The position numbers were made by a program, and so were the translations under genes. 64,000 nucleotides of DNA from Dioscorea cayenensis subsp. rotundata (taxonomy: Eukaryota > Streptophyta > Magnoliopsida > Dioscoreales > Dioscoreaceae), in assembly GCF_009730915.1 (NCBI RefSeq), contig NC_052478.1, positions 8,603,552 through 8,667,551 on the forward strand. The letters run 5' to 3'. The notes under the pieces are model-generated. The model did no database searches and was not told the origin of the DNA. It worked only from the letters and a program-made list of their open reading frames with translations. Positions 1-11,695 of the stretch are shown here, piece by piece; within the stretch, counting starts at the first letter, position 1, and every line of letters begins with the position of its first letter.

Positions 1-1525
1 CCATGATAATTATTTTAATAAAATAGATAAATCACATATCTATAAAAAAAAATTGATTATTTTTATAATAAAAATATTCGTATTTCATTATTCTCTCAAA
101 TCAAACATCGAATAATTAAATCTGTTTTATATTTTTTATAAATAATAAACATAAATGAAAAAAGGGGCACGAAGTCTAGGATGATTTTTAAAGATATGTA
201 TATTATATAAATATTTTTTAATAAAATAAATATTTATTTGTTTGGAATGATCTGAAACTTTGGTATCTTTGAAATTTCAAAATCACATTTTGACTTGAAA
301 AAAGTTTAGGGTTTGATTTGGAGTGGAAACACGTGTCAATCAAAATCCCATATTTACATACCCGTCCCATTTCCAATAACCATCAATTCTCAATATTTCT
401 CGGTTGTTCAGATTATTAAGTGAAAAAAAATATATATTTTATTATTTATTATTTATTAAAATATTAAAAATTTTGGAATAAAATGTTTTGATTCTCTAGT
501 AAAAGATGGTTACTTTTATTAGAGAACTTGGGAATATTGAAAAGTGTCAACCAGATAATTAAAGTAAATTATCTCAACAACTCTATAATTAATTTTTTTT
601 ATTAGAGAAATGTGCCTTGATTAGGGAAAGAAATGAAACAATACATGCACTTTTCTTTTAGATTTTTTTTATTAATCAATCAATTATGGAGTGACTTTGG
701 ATGAGATAGTCTTTTAAATATTTCATATCAGGTACAAATTATGAAATTATCAATGACCAATATCATTTTCATTCTTATTTATTTTAGCAATTAAACTATA
801 AAAAAATATTTGAACTTTTAATTTATATAATATTTTTCATTCTATATATATTTAAAAAATAGATTAAATAAATAAATTTTATATAATTATTATTTTTTAA
901 TAAAAGTGAATAAACTACCCTCTAAAAAAGAAAAAGAAAAAAAATCCACCAGAGTAGAGAAAAAATACAAACAGATAAAAAAAAAAATACTGTCCAATAA
1001 AATTAAGGGGTACAAATCCATAAAATTGAGACTTCTTGTGATCAACATAGTGGTTTTCTCTATAATTTAAAATTTAAAACAAATATTTTTTATTTTCTAA
1101 AAAATCAATAAAATTAAAAATTTCATCAACCACAACAAAGAAAAACCATGCAATTATAAGTTCAAACATTAAAAAATAACAATATTTAAAAAATTTTAAA
1201 AAATACATCATGTCAACATAATGATGATCAAATAAAATAAATAAATCCAAAAAAACCCATAAATAAATAAATAAAAAGAAACAGAGCTTTATAAATAAAA
1301 AAAATAAAAATAAAAATAAGGAGGTAGTTGTAAATTGGTTAAAAGCATTGGTGGGGTCCATTAATGGGATACCATTTAAGAGAAAGCCCCCCTCCAAACG
1401 GGGCAGCCTCTTCTTTCCTGCCCGTAAAGCAGCGCCAACGTCAAAAGCCCGCAGGCACTCTATACTGCACCTCAACTACATTTTAACTGACTATTCATCA
1501 ACGGCTCATCGCTTATCTGGCTGAC
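1..1525. other. AT-rich upstream intergenic region
   Basis: Mostly A/T homopolymer-rich DNA with no convincing gene. The open frame on the minus strand around 1074-1475 is low-complexity (Phe/Leu/Ile-rich) and looks like chance reading of AT-rich DNA. A G-box-like CACGTG lies near 331-336. From about 1380 the base composition rises towards the promoter of the zinc-finger gene that follows. Confidence 0.6.
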
Positions 1526-1590
1526 TTACACGTGATCGTGACCGTTGGATATTCAAATTTAAAGAGGTGAATGGGGAGCGGCCACGTCAG
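1526..1590 (+). promoter_or_regulatory. ACGT-core (ABRE/G-box-like) promoter motifs
   Basis: A CACGTG palindrome sits at 1529-1534 in an ACACGTGA context. A second ACGT core (CCACGTCAG) lies at 1582-1590, and a MYB-like CCGTTGG lies between them. All are just upstream of or at the start of the GC-richer 5' leader of the A20/AN1 gene. ACGT cores bind bZIP factors of the abscisic-acid response, which fits a stress-associated protein gene. Motif presence is seen; function is inferred. Confidence 0.4.
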
Positions 1591-1719
1591 TGGTCTAGGA
1601 TAAGAGGGTTTGGATTGGGGAATAGTGGATCTGAGTCTCGGTATGAAAATGCGGGCGGGCAGCACGGGCAGAGGCACCGCACTGGAATCGCGACCCTAGC
1701 TCTCAATCTCATCTCGTTT

Positions 1720-1742
1720 CTCTCTCTCTCTCTCTCTCTCTC
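1720..1742 (+). repeat. (TC)n tract in 5' leader
   Basis: A perfect TC dinucleotide run lies in the presumed 5'UTR of the A20/AN1 gene, about 50 bases before the 5'UTR intron donor. Pyrimidine tracts of this kind are common in plant leaders. Confidence 0.8.
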
Positions 1743-1792
1743 GTTCTGGCTCTCTTTGGGGACGTTTGATCTTTGGAGTTGATCGAATTGAG

Positions 1793-2405
1793 GTAGGGTT
1801 GGGGTTTGGGAGAGGATGTTTGAATTTTTTATGGATTTTTTGTTGGTTTTTTCAATTTTTTTGGTGATTTGATTGGAATTTTGGTATTAATTGGTGTAGG
1901 TCTCGTAAGAAGGCGGGGAAGTATTGGTGGTGAGGTTTGGATCGGAAGGGGATTTCAGGTTTGTGTTTTTAGTGTTTTGATTTGTTGGATTTGGTTTTGG
2001 GGTTGTGATTTTCTTGTTTCTTGTTGGGGGGTTTCGGTTTATTTTTGGAATTTGTTGTTTTTTGGCTTCTTTGATTCGTATGTGATGGAGAATTTTTTGG
2101 TTGTTGTGGTTGAATTTCGATATTGTTGATTTTTGTTTTAGCGTGGTGTTGTTGGATTGGATGGCTTTGAATCGGTGATAAGTTATTTTGTTTGTTCATT
2201 CGATTGGAATTCTTAATTATGTGGAGTATATGTATGATAATTTGCATTTTTGGTGTTTGGATTCAATATCTGAATGATTGAATTGGTTTAGAGGCTTGGT
2301 AAGAATTGTTTTGATAGATAAATTTAGCAGAAGATTTGGTGTTCTTATTGTTTATTGTAATTGTTTTTGTGTTTTGATTTTGTGTTTGAGTTGTTAATGG
2401 TGCAG
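1793..2405 (+). other. 5'UTR intron of the A20/AN1 gene
   Basis: The GT donor is at 1793 (AG|GTAGGG). The acceptor follows a T-rich tract and ends ...GGTGCAG at 2405, 13 bases before the ATG at 2419. The interval is very T-rich, like plant introns, and lacks coding character. A 5'UTR intron right before the ATG is common in plant SAP genes and often supports expression. Splice sites were read by eye; no transcript was available. Confidence 0.65.
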
Positions 2406-2418
2406 GAGCATTGAAGAC

Positions 2419-2934
2419 ATGGAGCATGATGAGGCAGGATGCCAGGCTCCAGAGAGCCCCATCCCGTGTGTTAAAAACTGTGGATTTTTTGGCAGTGCTG
2501 CGACGATGAACATGTGTTCCAAGTGCCACAAGATCCATGTGTTGAAACAAGAGCAGGCCAAGCTTGCGGCGGCATCCATTGAAACCATTGTCAATGAAGG
2601 CAATAATAGCACCGGAAAAGAGCCAATTGTCACCTCTGTTGTAGATGTAGCTGCTAGCTCTGTGGAGATGAATACCGTGTCTATCCAATCATTGGATGCT
2701 TCGGTTGTGAGTGAGGCTGTGGAACCGAAGGTGAAGGAAGGCCCTAAACGATGCAACACTTGTAGGAAGCGGGTTGGACTGACAGGGTTCAATTGCCGCT
2801 GCGGGAATCTCTTCTGTTCAGTACACCGTTATTCCGATAAGCATAATTGCCAATTTGATTACCGAACAGCAGCAAGGGATGCAATAGCCAAGGCAAATCC
2901 TCTCATCAAGCCGGAAAAGCTGGACAAGATCTAA
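2419..2934 (+). CDS. A20/AN1 zinc-finger stress-associated protein
   Basis: A complete single-exon CDS of 171 residues. The N-terminal A20 finger has Cys17, Cys21, Cys33 and Cys36 (C-x4-C-x11-C-x2-C) with the family core [15 protein letters not shown]. The C-terminal AN1 finger starts at about residue 112 ([18 protein letters not shown]) and holds the family Cys/His set through about residue 153. An acidic, Ser/Val-rich linker of about 70 residues joins them. Length and domain order match plant SAPs, which act in cytosol and nucleus as ubiquitin-binding or E3-like regulators of abiotic-stress and hormone responses. The ATG is the first after the predicted 5'UTR intron acceptor. Upstream ACGT elements suggest abscisic-acid or stress control (inference). 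The exact SAP orthologue cannot be named from sequence alone. Confidence 0.95.
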   Translation: MEHDEAGCQAPESPIPCVKNCGFFGSAATMNMCSKCHKIHVLKQEQAKLAAASIETIVNEGNNSTGKEPIVTSVVDVAASSVEMNTVSIQSLDASVVSEAVEPKVKEGPKRCNTCRKRVGLTGFNCRCGNLFCSVHRYSDKHNCQFDYRTAARDAIAKANPLIKPEKLDKI

Positions 2935-5495
2935 AGGCTATGGTGAGAATGGTTTCATGAACTAAGATTTGATGATTATCTCCCTGCTTATGTGCTTTAT
3001 CATTGTGTTGGCTGCTCATCTTATTATGTGATCTTTCTTGCTATAAATGGCTCTAGGAGTGTCTCTTAGGGCATCCTTGCAGCATCAAGTACTCTTTCTT
3101 ATTGATTGGAAAAGGCTTGTATGTTGATCTGATGTGAAGTCTTTATCTGTTCTGGTTTGGTGGACACCAACATGGCTTATGGTTTGACTACCTTTGTTGG
3201 TCTCTTTAGTAGTCATCATGTTAAATTTCTAATGGTTGTTAGATTTCGATAATGTTGCAAAGCCTTTGTGTTGTGATTCTATCCCCTTGGAGTTTTGTTG
3301 TATAAACAGGCAGCACTGGCGTATACTTCTGATATCTATAGATGAGCTTGGGGATTTTATTTAAGGATCTTACACACACACACACGCACAAACTCATTTG
3401 TGTAAGTTCTGGTAATATTTATTGCCTTGGTGTCTATGTGAAGATTTTACATACTCAGAGCTTAGTATCAAATTGATGTTATGGTCATGTTGTTTAACTT
3501 GTGCATTTTGAATGCATTGAAACTGGATCTGCTAGATGGTACAATGGTTACGTAGTAATAGATCTACATTGTCATCGTGGTTTCACATTAATGGCATTCT
3601 AACATAGTTTATTATTGTCCTTGCTTGTGTATTTCCTTCATAATGGGATCGATCTCAGCAGTTCCAGAGTCATGTTATGTGGATGATGTTGGAGGAGAAA
3701 TAGAGGTTAAAATAGTCCTTCTGAATTTTGGGAGGAGACAAATAAGCTCATGCAAAATATTGAGACACCAGGGACAATAATTTCATCAAAAGTACAATTA
3801 TTGCAAATCTGAAATGAAATGGTAATGGACAATGATTAATCAATGTAGAGTGTAATTACAGGCGGAGCAAGGGCTTGTAGTAGTTTCCTTGAATAGAAGC
3901 TCGTTCCTGAAGTTTTTGTCTTATAGAGTAGCAATTATGAGAATCGATACTGTGAGGAAATGAGTGACCTTAATCGTTAAAAGAGGGATAATATGACCTA
4001 AATAAGTTAGTCACAAAAGAATGAGTTTTGAAGCATGGGTTTAAGTTTGTCCATGCCGCTGGTTTTATTGATTAATGTGCATGCCAGGAGTGAAGCAGTG
4101 GATTATACACTGATATCCAAGAACAAAGATCTGTTTTTTTGGGATAAAGAAATGAGCCTAGATGTTAAAGATCCTAGATAAAGGTGAATTTAATTATGAA
4201 AGCCTAGAATTTATAGTGAATTTTACCGATAAGGTTCCTGGAAAACTACTTGTGGAATGTGGATATTGAATGGTTGTCTAAGAAACCAAGCAAAGTTTAG
4301 ATTTGCTATTAATTTAAAGTTATTATGACTTTATTGAGATGGCTGAACACAGAGTAAAGTTATGAATTGATTGATGATTTTGTTTGTGATCATGGGAATA
4401 ACATATACGATAACCACAGAAGATGACATGAATAGAAGTGTTGATGCATTTATAATAGCTTGCTTATCCAATAGAGGTTATTCTAAGCTTTTGCTGGAGC
4501 AATTATGCATAACAGGATTGCTATGGCACTCTGATGAGTGGTATATATACAGTTATACTACATGGTTTTCTATGAAATGATCATAACCAATTCGACGGTT
4601 TGCTATTTCTTCTGTGATTATAGGACCTTACAATTTGTAAAGATGGGCTATTTTCTGTTGTTTATTGAAGTGGCATTGAGGCTATGAGAAGATGATATGG
4701 TTTATGGCTTTTTGGTATGAGTCTTCCTATAATATGCTTATTTTCTTTTGTGTGTGTATATATATATATATAAATATCTATATATAATCATACTGATTTG
4801 TGATTCATAAGCTTTTATCATTTACTGCTATTGGTTTTCTCTGTTGTGTAAACAAAGTTGCCCTTCTATTTATATTTTGTCCCTTTTTTTTTTGTCAAAA
4901 TTTGCAAATGCACTGCATTGGATAATATTATTACCACATTGTTTGTAATGTCTTGATGCCAAATGGCAAAATGGCAAAACAATTAATGGTTGATTTTGTG
5001 ATTTAACTTGAGAGGAGTAAGATGTGATCCAACGTTAGATTTCTTTGTTTGTTAATGAATATGGTCTGCTAAGTTTCTTGAAAGTATCATGTAAATTTTG
5101 GTGAATAGTTTGATATTTGGATGTTTGCAAATTTGAATAATAATTTGGTTGAAATACTGAAGATTTATACTACAGCATCATTGGGTTGTATTCCAGGGTT
5201 TTGTTCACCTGGTTATTGTGAGTTTTATTATTTATTTACTTTTTATTGTTATTAATACTCAATGTGTTCTTAAAGACCAATTTTGAGCTTATTTTGGTGT
5301 ATAATAAAATAATAATAAAAATGCTTGTTAAACAGGGAAAACTTCTGCCTTTGGGCAAAAAACATTTAATAGGTGGCACATGATGTAAAAAACCATGGTC
5401 TGTTGCTGTGTGCTTGTCCACTGACTTGTTTAAATATTGTTACCACTCATTGAACCTCATAAAATATTATCTCTCTTGATACTGAATTTTATTTC

Positions 5496-5497
<2 letters not shown>

Positions 5498-5550
<53 letters not shown>
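5498..5550. repeat. (AT)n microsatellite
   Basis: An uninterrupted AT dinucleotide array of about 26 units in intergenic DNA, likely length-variable between individuals. Confidence 0.95.
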
Positions 5551-5553
<3 letters not shown>

Positions 5554-6187
5554 CAAGATGCCTTTTGGTGATCTTTGCAATAAATCAAAATCAAATATTA
5601 AATTAGATGCCCCTTCCGAAAGTGGCTATTTGCATGTCTTAACTGTAAATAATATAATTGCATGAAGCTTTTACATGATATAAAATCATATTTAAAAGAC
5701 TTCATATCCAAATTAATTCTTACATTTTTTATTTTAATTTATGAATATGGAAAACACAACAGCATGGATTCAATGAGGATTTCTGCTGTTCTTAGAGAAT
5801 GTGAGCACTAGTGGCCATTAAGTTCAAGGCTACACAAGCAAATTCCATATTTACACTGATATACAAATAATTTAAAATTTTTTTGTTTTTGGGTACATAT
5901 GCAAATGCCCCTTACATAAAATCAGGTCAACCACACAAACTGCCCTTTAGATGATTAAGACACATCAATTGATTCCATCAATTTGCCCAATTGGCCAATG
6001 ATAGCATTTGTTGTAGTACTTTTAAAGAGCTGGCATTATCATCAATAATCATCAATCATAATTCATTAGTTGATGACCACTAATATAATATTCTAAAACA
6101 ATCAATCACAAATCAACCTTCCTGATAAAACCTGGCTTTAAATGCTTAATAAAATATTAGCAAAAGATAAGCTCAAAATGATGCCCA

Positions 6188-6242
6188 AATTAGGCCTCCA
6201 TTTTAGCAGTGCTAGTAATTAGGCCTCCATTTTAGCAGTGCT
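6188..6242. repeat. 26-bp direct duplication, period 29
   Basis: The 26-mer that begins AATTAGGCCTCC and ends AGCAGTGCT occurs at 6188-6213 and again, identical, at 6217-6242 with a 3-base spacer. This is a recent small tandem duplication. Confidence 0.9.
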
Positions 6243-7107
6243 TCAAGTGGTTCATAGTTTTCAATCCGATCCACATCACTGCATTGGAAGAAAAGTGAAC
6301 ATGGGAATATATCATCAAAATAAAAGAATATTGTAATATGATGGTAAGATGATAATGATAATGATGATGATGATACATTGGATTAAGTAACAAGTTGCAT
6401 TAGAGAATTTTTCTATGGTTCATATAGGTTAAAACAAAATGTACTCAATTATTGCTTAAAGTGCACACTTGTGATAGCTGAAATAATGAGCAAAAAACAA
6501 TTAGTATGTTTTAGTGCTGACAATTATTTGATTTATTGACATCGAGTCTTTTACATAAAATGCTTATTTTGCTAAAAAATCAGTCTCAAATCCCAGCTCA
6601 TATAGGTAGAAGGTATTAGTGTTGAGGACCTCAGCTCTTCGTGCATGCTTGTCTGTGACATGTAGCTTGTCCACATTTATATATAAAAAAAAAAAAAAAC
6701 GCAATTAGTATGACTTTCTCAATCACAAATGGCAATTTGAACCACATCAAGATAGTGATGTTCAGGATCTATTTGTTGATACCAATAATATTACTCAAAA
6801 ACAATTCACAATTAAAGATTTTCTCAAGCTTGATGACTTTTAAATAAAATTAAATTAAATTAATAAAGCTGTACAATGATCTCGCCGGCTGTTGAGAAAA
6901 ATCCTAAACAAAAAGTCTCCGCATGTCAAGTTATATTTGCTATGTTTTCAGTCTATGTTGTGGGGGGAGTTACTAACCAAAGGAAGATGCTACTGGCCAA
7001 GTCTTCCAGCAAATTTCAAATGAATAAAATTGTGGGTGTCAAACAAGCAAATGAAACCAAAAAATTAACAAGACAATGAATATCCTTATCACTGTCAATT
7101 TCATTGT

Positions 7108-7108
<1 letters not shown>

Positions 7109-7139
<31 letters not shown>
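7109..7139. repeat. (CAT)n microsatellite upstream of NLR-1
   Basis: A run of about ten ATC/CAT units ends 134 bases before the NLR-1 start codon, in the presumed promoter or 5'UTR. Confidence 0.9.
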
Positions 7140-7273
7140 GCTCTATATCAAAACCAATTTAGACTTTTTGGAAATTAAGCATTACAATAACTAATTGATC
7201 ATCAGATACAATTGTTTTAGTTGTTTATCAATAACAACCAGCAGACAGAAAGAAGCAATAACAGGAAGGAAAG

Positions 7274-9970
7274 ATGATTGAGCATACTATTGCATTGGTG
7301 CTGCTAAAGCTTGCTGATCTCTTAGCCGAAGAAGCGATGTTCTTATACGGAGTACGTGATCAATTCGAGTGGATCGAACGAGAATTACGACGAATGAAAT
7401 GTTTTATCAAGGATGCTGATGATAAGAGGAGGAAAGGAGACGAAAGAGTGAAGAATTGGGTGAGGGATGTTAGAGATCTTGCTTTTGAAGCTGAAGACAT
7501 CATTGACATCCATATGATCAAGATTGAGAGACGTCGTCGGAGGAAAGGTTTCATGGGTAAGTTCATTAGGTACACTCATATCCTCAGTGAATTGGTTGCT
7601 TGTCATATGATTAGTTTGGATATTAATCGAATGAAGATAAAGGTCCAAGAAATCTTAGACAGTCGAACTACTTACGGCATTGCTAATATAGATGAAAATG
7701 ATGGAGAAGTAATTAGTTCTATGGATGATTTGCAAGCGCGAAGACGGTTATCTCCTAATCTTGATGATGACTCTATTGTTGTTGGTTTTGAGCTTGATAA
7801 GAAAGTGATCATGGAACATTTACTTAACTCCAAGATCAAGCGTCGATGTGTGATTTCTATTGTTGGAATGGGTGGTCTCGGCAAAACAACTCTAGCGAAA
7901 AAGATATACAATAGCATCAACATTAAAAGACAATTCGAGGTTTGTTGTTGGGTATCTGTGTCTCAAGATTATAAAGTGAAAGAACTTCTGAAGACGATCA
8001 TGAAGAAAGTCATGGGCATTGCAAGAGATGAAATGGAAAGGATAGAAGACGACGACTTGAAAGAAAAGTTATACAAGTTCTTGAAGGAAAGGAGATACTT
8101 TATAGTCATGGATGATATATGGAGAACAGAAATGTGGGTACAGATCAAAGCAGCTTTTCCAGATGTGATGAATGGAAGCAGAGTGCTGTTCACTACCCGC
8201 ATATTAGAAGTCGCAAGATCTGCCGATCCTTCGATCCCTCCATATGAGCTACCATTCCTAAGCAATGCAGAAAGTTGGGAGCTATTTCTTAAGAAAATCT
8301 TTCCAACAACTGAAGATGCTGAGTTAACTTGTCCAAAAGAACTCGAGGCACTAAGCTGGAATCTTGCAATAAGATGTCGTGGTGTGCCGCTTGCTCTTGT
8401 CGTGCTCGGAGGCCTTCTTTCGAAGAAGGAAAAGACATTTGCTGTGTGGATGGAAGTGGCTAAGAGCATGGACTGGGAATCAAATGAAGATGGCAAGCAA
8501 TTCTTGCAAATATTGGCTTTGAGTTACAATGATTTGCCACACCATTTCTTGAAGTCATGCTTTCTGTATATAGGATCTTTCCCAGAGGATTCAGAAATTC
8601 AAGCATCAAAATTGATCAGGTTATGGATTGCCGAAGGGTTCATACCGCAGAGAGAGAAGCAGAGCATGGAAGACACGGCAAAAGACTACTTGGATGAATT
8701 GGTGCAGCGATGTATGATTCAAGTTGCTTGTAGAAGATCAGATGGGAGCATTAAGAAGCTTCGCATTCACGACCTTCTGCGAGACATGTGCATATCAGAA
8801 GCTAAAGAGGATTGTTTTCTTGGTATTCAGAGCAGCAGTCATAATGCCAATCTTTCCACTTCGCGTCGTCTAGCTCTCCACAACATCAGTGTTGATCTTC
8901 AGCATCTCAAGCGCACTTCACCAAACTTGCGCACTTTAGTGGGATTCAATCTGAGAAGCAGCCATGAGATTAACAAATCCATTCACAGGATCAAGTTACT
9001 ACGAGTTCTTGATTTAGAAGGTGCCCGCAATCTTGAGAGGCTACCGAAGGAAATCACAAGCATGATCCACTTGAAATACTTGGGATTACGACGAACTAAA
9101 CTGAAAGAATTGCCATCAACCATAGGAGACCTCAGCAATTTGCAAACTCTTGATACAAGTCATACTCAACCAATACCAGTACCAGATGCATTTTGGAAGA
9201 TTCAGACATTGAGGCATGTATTTGTAGTTGGAGGGTGTCCACACACAATTGGCAACTTAAAGAATTTGCAAACATTGAAAGTTCTCGGTTCCGGACAATG
9301 GATAGAGAAGGACTTGGAAGAGTTAACGAATCTCCGGCATTTACACATATCAAACCTTCTTGATTCTCATGGCAAGCCATTGTGCGATTCACTTGATAAA
9401 CTAGAACACCTTGTATCATTAAAAGTGACGACGAGCTCACAATCAATCCCGGGAAATATCATCACAGCCTTATCAAACCATTACCAGTTGCATAAACTAG
9501 GCTTGAATGGGAGGTTATCAGATGAGCAGCATTTCCATAGCATTCAAGAATTTCCTACAAAACTTACAAAGATAACGTTACGAAGCTCACAATTGCGACA
9601 AGATCCTATGAAAGTACTAGAAACACTTCCAAATTTACAGATACTTAAACTGGAAAGTGGTGCATACATGGGAGAGGTGATGATTTCATCAATGGATGGG
9701 TTTGTTCAACTGCAACATTTGATACTTAGTGGCTTGAAGAATTTAGCAAATTGGATCATACAAAGCGGAGCAATGCCCGGACTTACACGTCTGCACATTG
9801 CCGACTGTGAGAAGCTGGAGATGATTCCAGAGGGACTGCAGCAACTGACAAAACTTAAGGAGTTGGAATTGTGGGATATGCCGAGGAAATTCCGAGACAG
9901 GGTTCAAGAGGATGATGGAGATGATTGGTGCAAGATCCAGCATGTGCCTTCCATTACTTTCTATCCGTAA
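7274..9970 (+). CDS. CC-NB-ARC-LRR immune receptor (NLR-1)
   Basis: An intact 898-residue intracellular immune receptor of the Rx-CC (RPM1-like) class. An N-terminal coiled coil of about 150 residues carries the EDVID-type motif as EAEDIIDIHMI. NB-ARC follows: P-loop GMGGLGKTTLA at about residue 198, kinase-2 YFIVMDDIW, RNBS-B GSRVLFTTR, GLPL-type GVPLALVVLGGLL, and an MHD-type switch written IHD near residues 498-500. The last 350 residues are leucine-rich repeats. Such proteins bind ADP/ATP and trigger defence when an effector or a modified host target is sensed. The ATG gives the usual first helix and there is no frame disruption. A GTAAGT donor overlaps the stop codon, so splicing could give a slightly different C-terminus. 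It is closely related to NLR-2 and NLR-3, which lie about 12 kb away on the other strand. Confidence 0.95.
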   Translation: MIEHTIALVLLKLADLLAEEAMFLYGVRDQFEWIERELRRMKCFIKDADDKRRKGDERVKNWVRDVRDLAFEAEDIIDIHMIKIERRRRRKGFMGKFIRYTHILSELVACHMISLDINRMKIKVQEILDSRTTYGIANIDENDGEVISSMDDLQARRRLSPNLDDDSIVVGFELDKKVIMEHLLNSKIKRRCVISIVGMGGLGKTTLAKKIYNSINIKRQFEVCCWVSVSQDYKVKELLKTIMKKVMGIARDEMERIEDDDLKEKLYKFLKERRYFIVMDDIWRTEMWVQIKAAFPDVMNGSRVLFTTRILEVARSADPSIPPYELPFLSNAESWELFLKKIFPTTEDAELTCPKELEALSWNLAIRCRGVPLALVVLGGLLSKKEKTFAVWMEVAKSMDWESNEDGKQFLQILALSYNDLPHHFLKSCFLYIGSFPEDSEIQASKLIRLWIAEGFIPQREKQSMEDTAKDYLDELVQRCMIQVACRRSDGSIKKLRIHDLLRDMCISEAKEDCFLGIQSSSHNANLSTSRRLALHNISVDLQHLKRTSPNLRTLVGFNLRSSHEINKSIHRIKLLRVLDLEGARNLERLPKEITSMIHLKYLGLRRTKLKELPSTIGDLSNLQTLDTSHTQPIPVPDAFWKIQTLRHVFVVGGCPHTIGNLKNLQTLKVLGSGQWIEKDLEELTNLRHLHISNLLDSHGKPLCDSLDKLEHLVSLKVTTSSQSIPGNIITALSNHYQLHKLGLNGRLSDEQHFHSIQEFPTKLTKITLRSSQLRQDPMKVLETLPNLQILKLESGAYMGEVMISSMDGFVQLQHLILSGLKNLANWIIQSGAMPGLTRLHIADCEKLEMIPEGLQQLTKLKELELWDMPRKFRDRVQEDDGDDWCKIQHVPSITFYP

Positions 9971-10201
9971 GTCTATACTTGGCTTTAATTTTGTGTGTTC
10001 TTTCTTTGCTTTTCAACATGATAAACAACTCAAAATGAAGAATTTCATACAAGCTTAGTAAAGAAATTAATGGCAACTATTTTCTTCTCAAACACCATAA
10101 ATAAATTGAACCTGGAAAATCAGAAATCATGTGCATATCTATATATTCATTTAACATAATTGTGATTTAATTCTCTTTCTTATGGTTGTACTGCTGTTTC
10201 A
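9967..10201 (+). other. Possible terminal intron of NLR-1 overlapping the stop codon
   Basis: A good donor, GTAAGT, starts at 9967 inside the last codons (TATCC|GTAAGT), and a pyrimidine-rich acceptor ending TGTTTCAG ends at 10201. Retention keeps the TAA stop at 9968-9970. Removal would join the reading frame to a few more codons (Lys-Val-Val-Leu-Met-Asn) before a new TAA. NLR-2 and NLR-3 have the same kind of donor just after their stops, supporting a conserved terminal intron. Needs transcript evidence. Confidence 0.5.
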
Positions 10202-10790
10202 GGAAGGTGGTTTTAATGAATTAAACATCTCCAATGAAAGGAGGAGGACTAGATTTGATTCTTGATTTCCCTACAAGGCTAGCACTGGGCCACAGCTCTG
10301 AATGATGATCATGTATCTTTGCTTTATCTATACTCTACATTCATGTTTCAAGGGACCAGGATTTTGCAACAAAATGAACAATTATCTTTATGTAATCTTT
10401 GCTTCCATTAGAATGACATGTCAATATTAAGGAATTCTCATGTAGTTCAACAAAGGCTTATGTGCACTATTGGTGTATGTTGCATTTTGGTCCTTAGTCT
10501 AGAAGAGGACATTGCTTCTGTAGTATGCATGTAAATTCATTTTAGTCTATATCTCTTGTAGCACTGTAATATGACCATGTATTTTATAATTTATAATTTA
10601 TTTATTGCTGATTCAATTATGTGGTAACTATAACTTACATATGGCATGTGACACTTCATGGCATGTTATTAACCTGAAAAATATATTCTTTTATTATTAT
10701 TATTATTATTATTTTTTGCAATAACGGGAGGGCCGTAACTTGACATGTTAGTTGACAAATAATATGCAAAAACAATTTGTGAAAAGAGTT
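10202..10790. other. NLR-1 3' region and AT-rich spacer
   Basis: Probable last noncoding exon of NLR-1, then AT-rich DNA with a TTA trinucleotide run at about 10691-10716. No gene seen. Confidence 0.5.
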
Positions 10791-10794
10791 ATTA

Positions 10795-11695
10795 ACAAAA
10801 ATAGGAGAATTTTTTGGAGATACTCAATTGGTATGTAAGAAGGGTTGAGAGGTTAGGAATGTTTTTAATAAAAATGCTCCCGGGAATAATCAATTAGTTT
10901 CTCATTGATTCAAAAATAATTTGTGAATGTATGCACAGTAGATACAACATTAATGATTAGTAATAAAATTAGTGATAGTAATTTTTTTACTACTTGTTGA
11001 CTAGTCTGAAGATTAGTTAACAAATGAGCAAATGACAGTAATTCTGAGGTTTGTGAACAATCAAGGATAAGTTGTTGAAAGATTTCTTGCTATTCACCAT
11101 GTAAATAATACTTTTATCTTTTCACTAAAAGTAACTTTAAATAAATTGTTTGTTCATCAAAGTTTATTAATTTCACAATTGAGAGACCAAGGGTTTGATG
11201 GAACCTCAAATATGAGATAGAAATTTAATGGTTTGAAAACATTGATTTTAAATTAAAATCCCTTTGCATTTTATATCCATTTGTTTACTAATCAACAACA
11301 ATTGACAATTGTAGTTGTCAGGAATATTCTAATTGTTCTTGATTTCTTTTTGTTATACAAGTATGATTGTGAATATTGTGGGTGCTTTAGATGCATTGCT
11401 TCAAATGCACCATAAAAAACAAAACCTTAAGATACTTGTTGGTCTCATTTTACAACTTTAATCCATCTCTAGACTATGTGGAGATGGACTATTATAGATA
11501 AAAAAATATTTAGCATTAAGTTTGTACTTTACAACATAAAGATAAAGAGATCGTTAATATTATGGCATTGGTTGATATTATGAAAGATTGTGTACAATAT
11601 TTGAGAGATAATAAATGGGATGGGTTATTAGAAGAGGTTAGCAACTTTTGTGATAGAATGTGTATTCCAGTGCTTAAAACAAAGATAAAATACTA
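10795..11695 (+). pseudogene. hAT transposase (ZMYM1/DUF4371-type) fragment, left copy
   Basis: Read on the plus strand through several stops, this stretch matches the plant hAT transposase family with a TTF-type finger and DUF4371. A block for VVERFLAIHHV lies near 11060-11100, LRDQGFDGTSNM near 11180-11215, NPFAFYIH near 11255-11280, and a block resembling the WDSLL..V..FC segment near 11610-11690. Much of the usual catalytic middle part is missing, with the right part joined directly to the left. In-frame stops show it is dead. It meets a second copy in the opposite orientation at about 11695. The family assignment is from remembered family motifs; a protein search would settle it. Confidence 0.75.

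Larger units (their letters stand above)
2935..7273. other. Intergenic region between the A20/AN1 gene and NLR-1
   Basis: The first few hundred bases are probably the 3'UTR of the zinc-finger gene. No conserved coding sequence was recognised in the rest. It holds a short CA run near 3371-3386, TA runs near 4750-4790, a long AT microsatellite (5498-5550), a 26-bp direct duplication (6188-6242), an A-rich run after a short transcribed-looking stretch near 6600-6702 that may be a retroposon 3' end, and a CAT-trinucleotide run (7109-7139). The small open frames here lack codon bias or recognisable domains. Confidence 0.5.

Noticed and set aside
1074..1475. Minus-strand open frame of 133 codons near the window start
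   Set aside because: Phe/Leu/Ile low complexity with the pattern of AT-rich noncoding DNA, no domain, and it overlaps the presumed promoter of the A20/AN1 gene.
1869..2129. Plus-strand open frame in the 5' region of the zinc-finger gene
   Set aside because: Lies inside the T/G-rich 5'UTR intron; its Trp/Val/Phe composition is an artefact of that base bias.
5880..5960. GGGTACATATGCAAATGCCCC as a MULE-like terminus
   Set aside because: The word looks like some MULE ends, but no inverted partner with a target duplication was found nearby.
7360..8496. Antisense open frames within NLR-1 (and similar ones in NLR-2, NLR-3)
   Set aside because: Shadows of the conserved NLR codons; they lack start context, domains and independent conservation.
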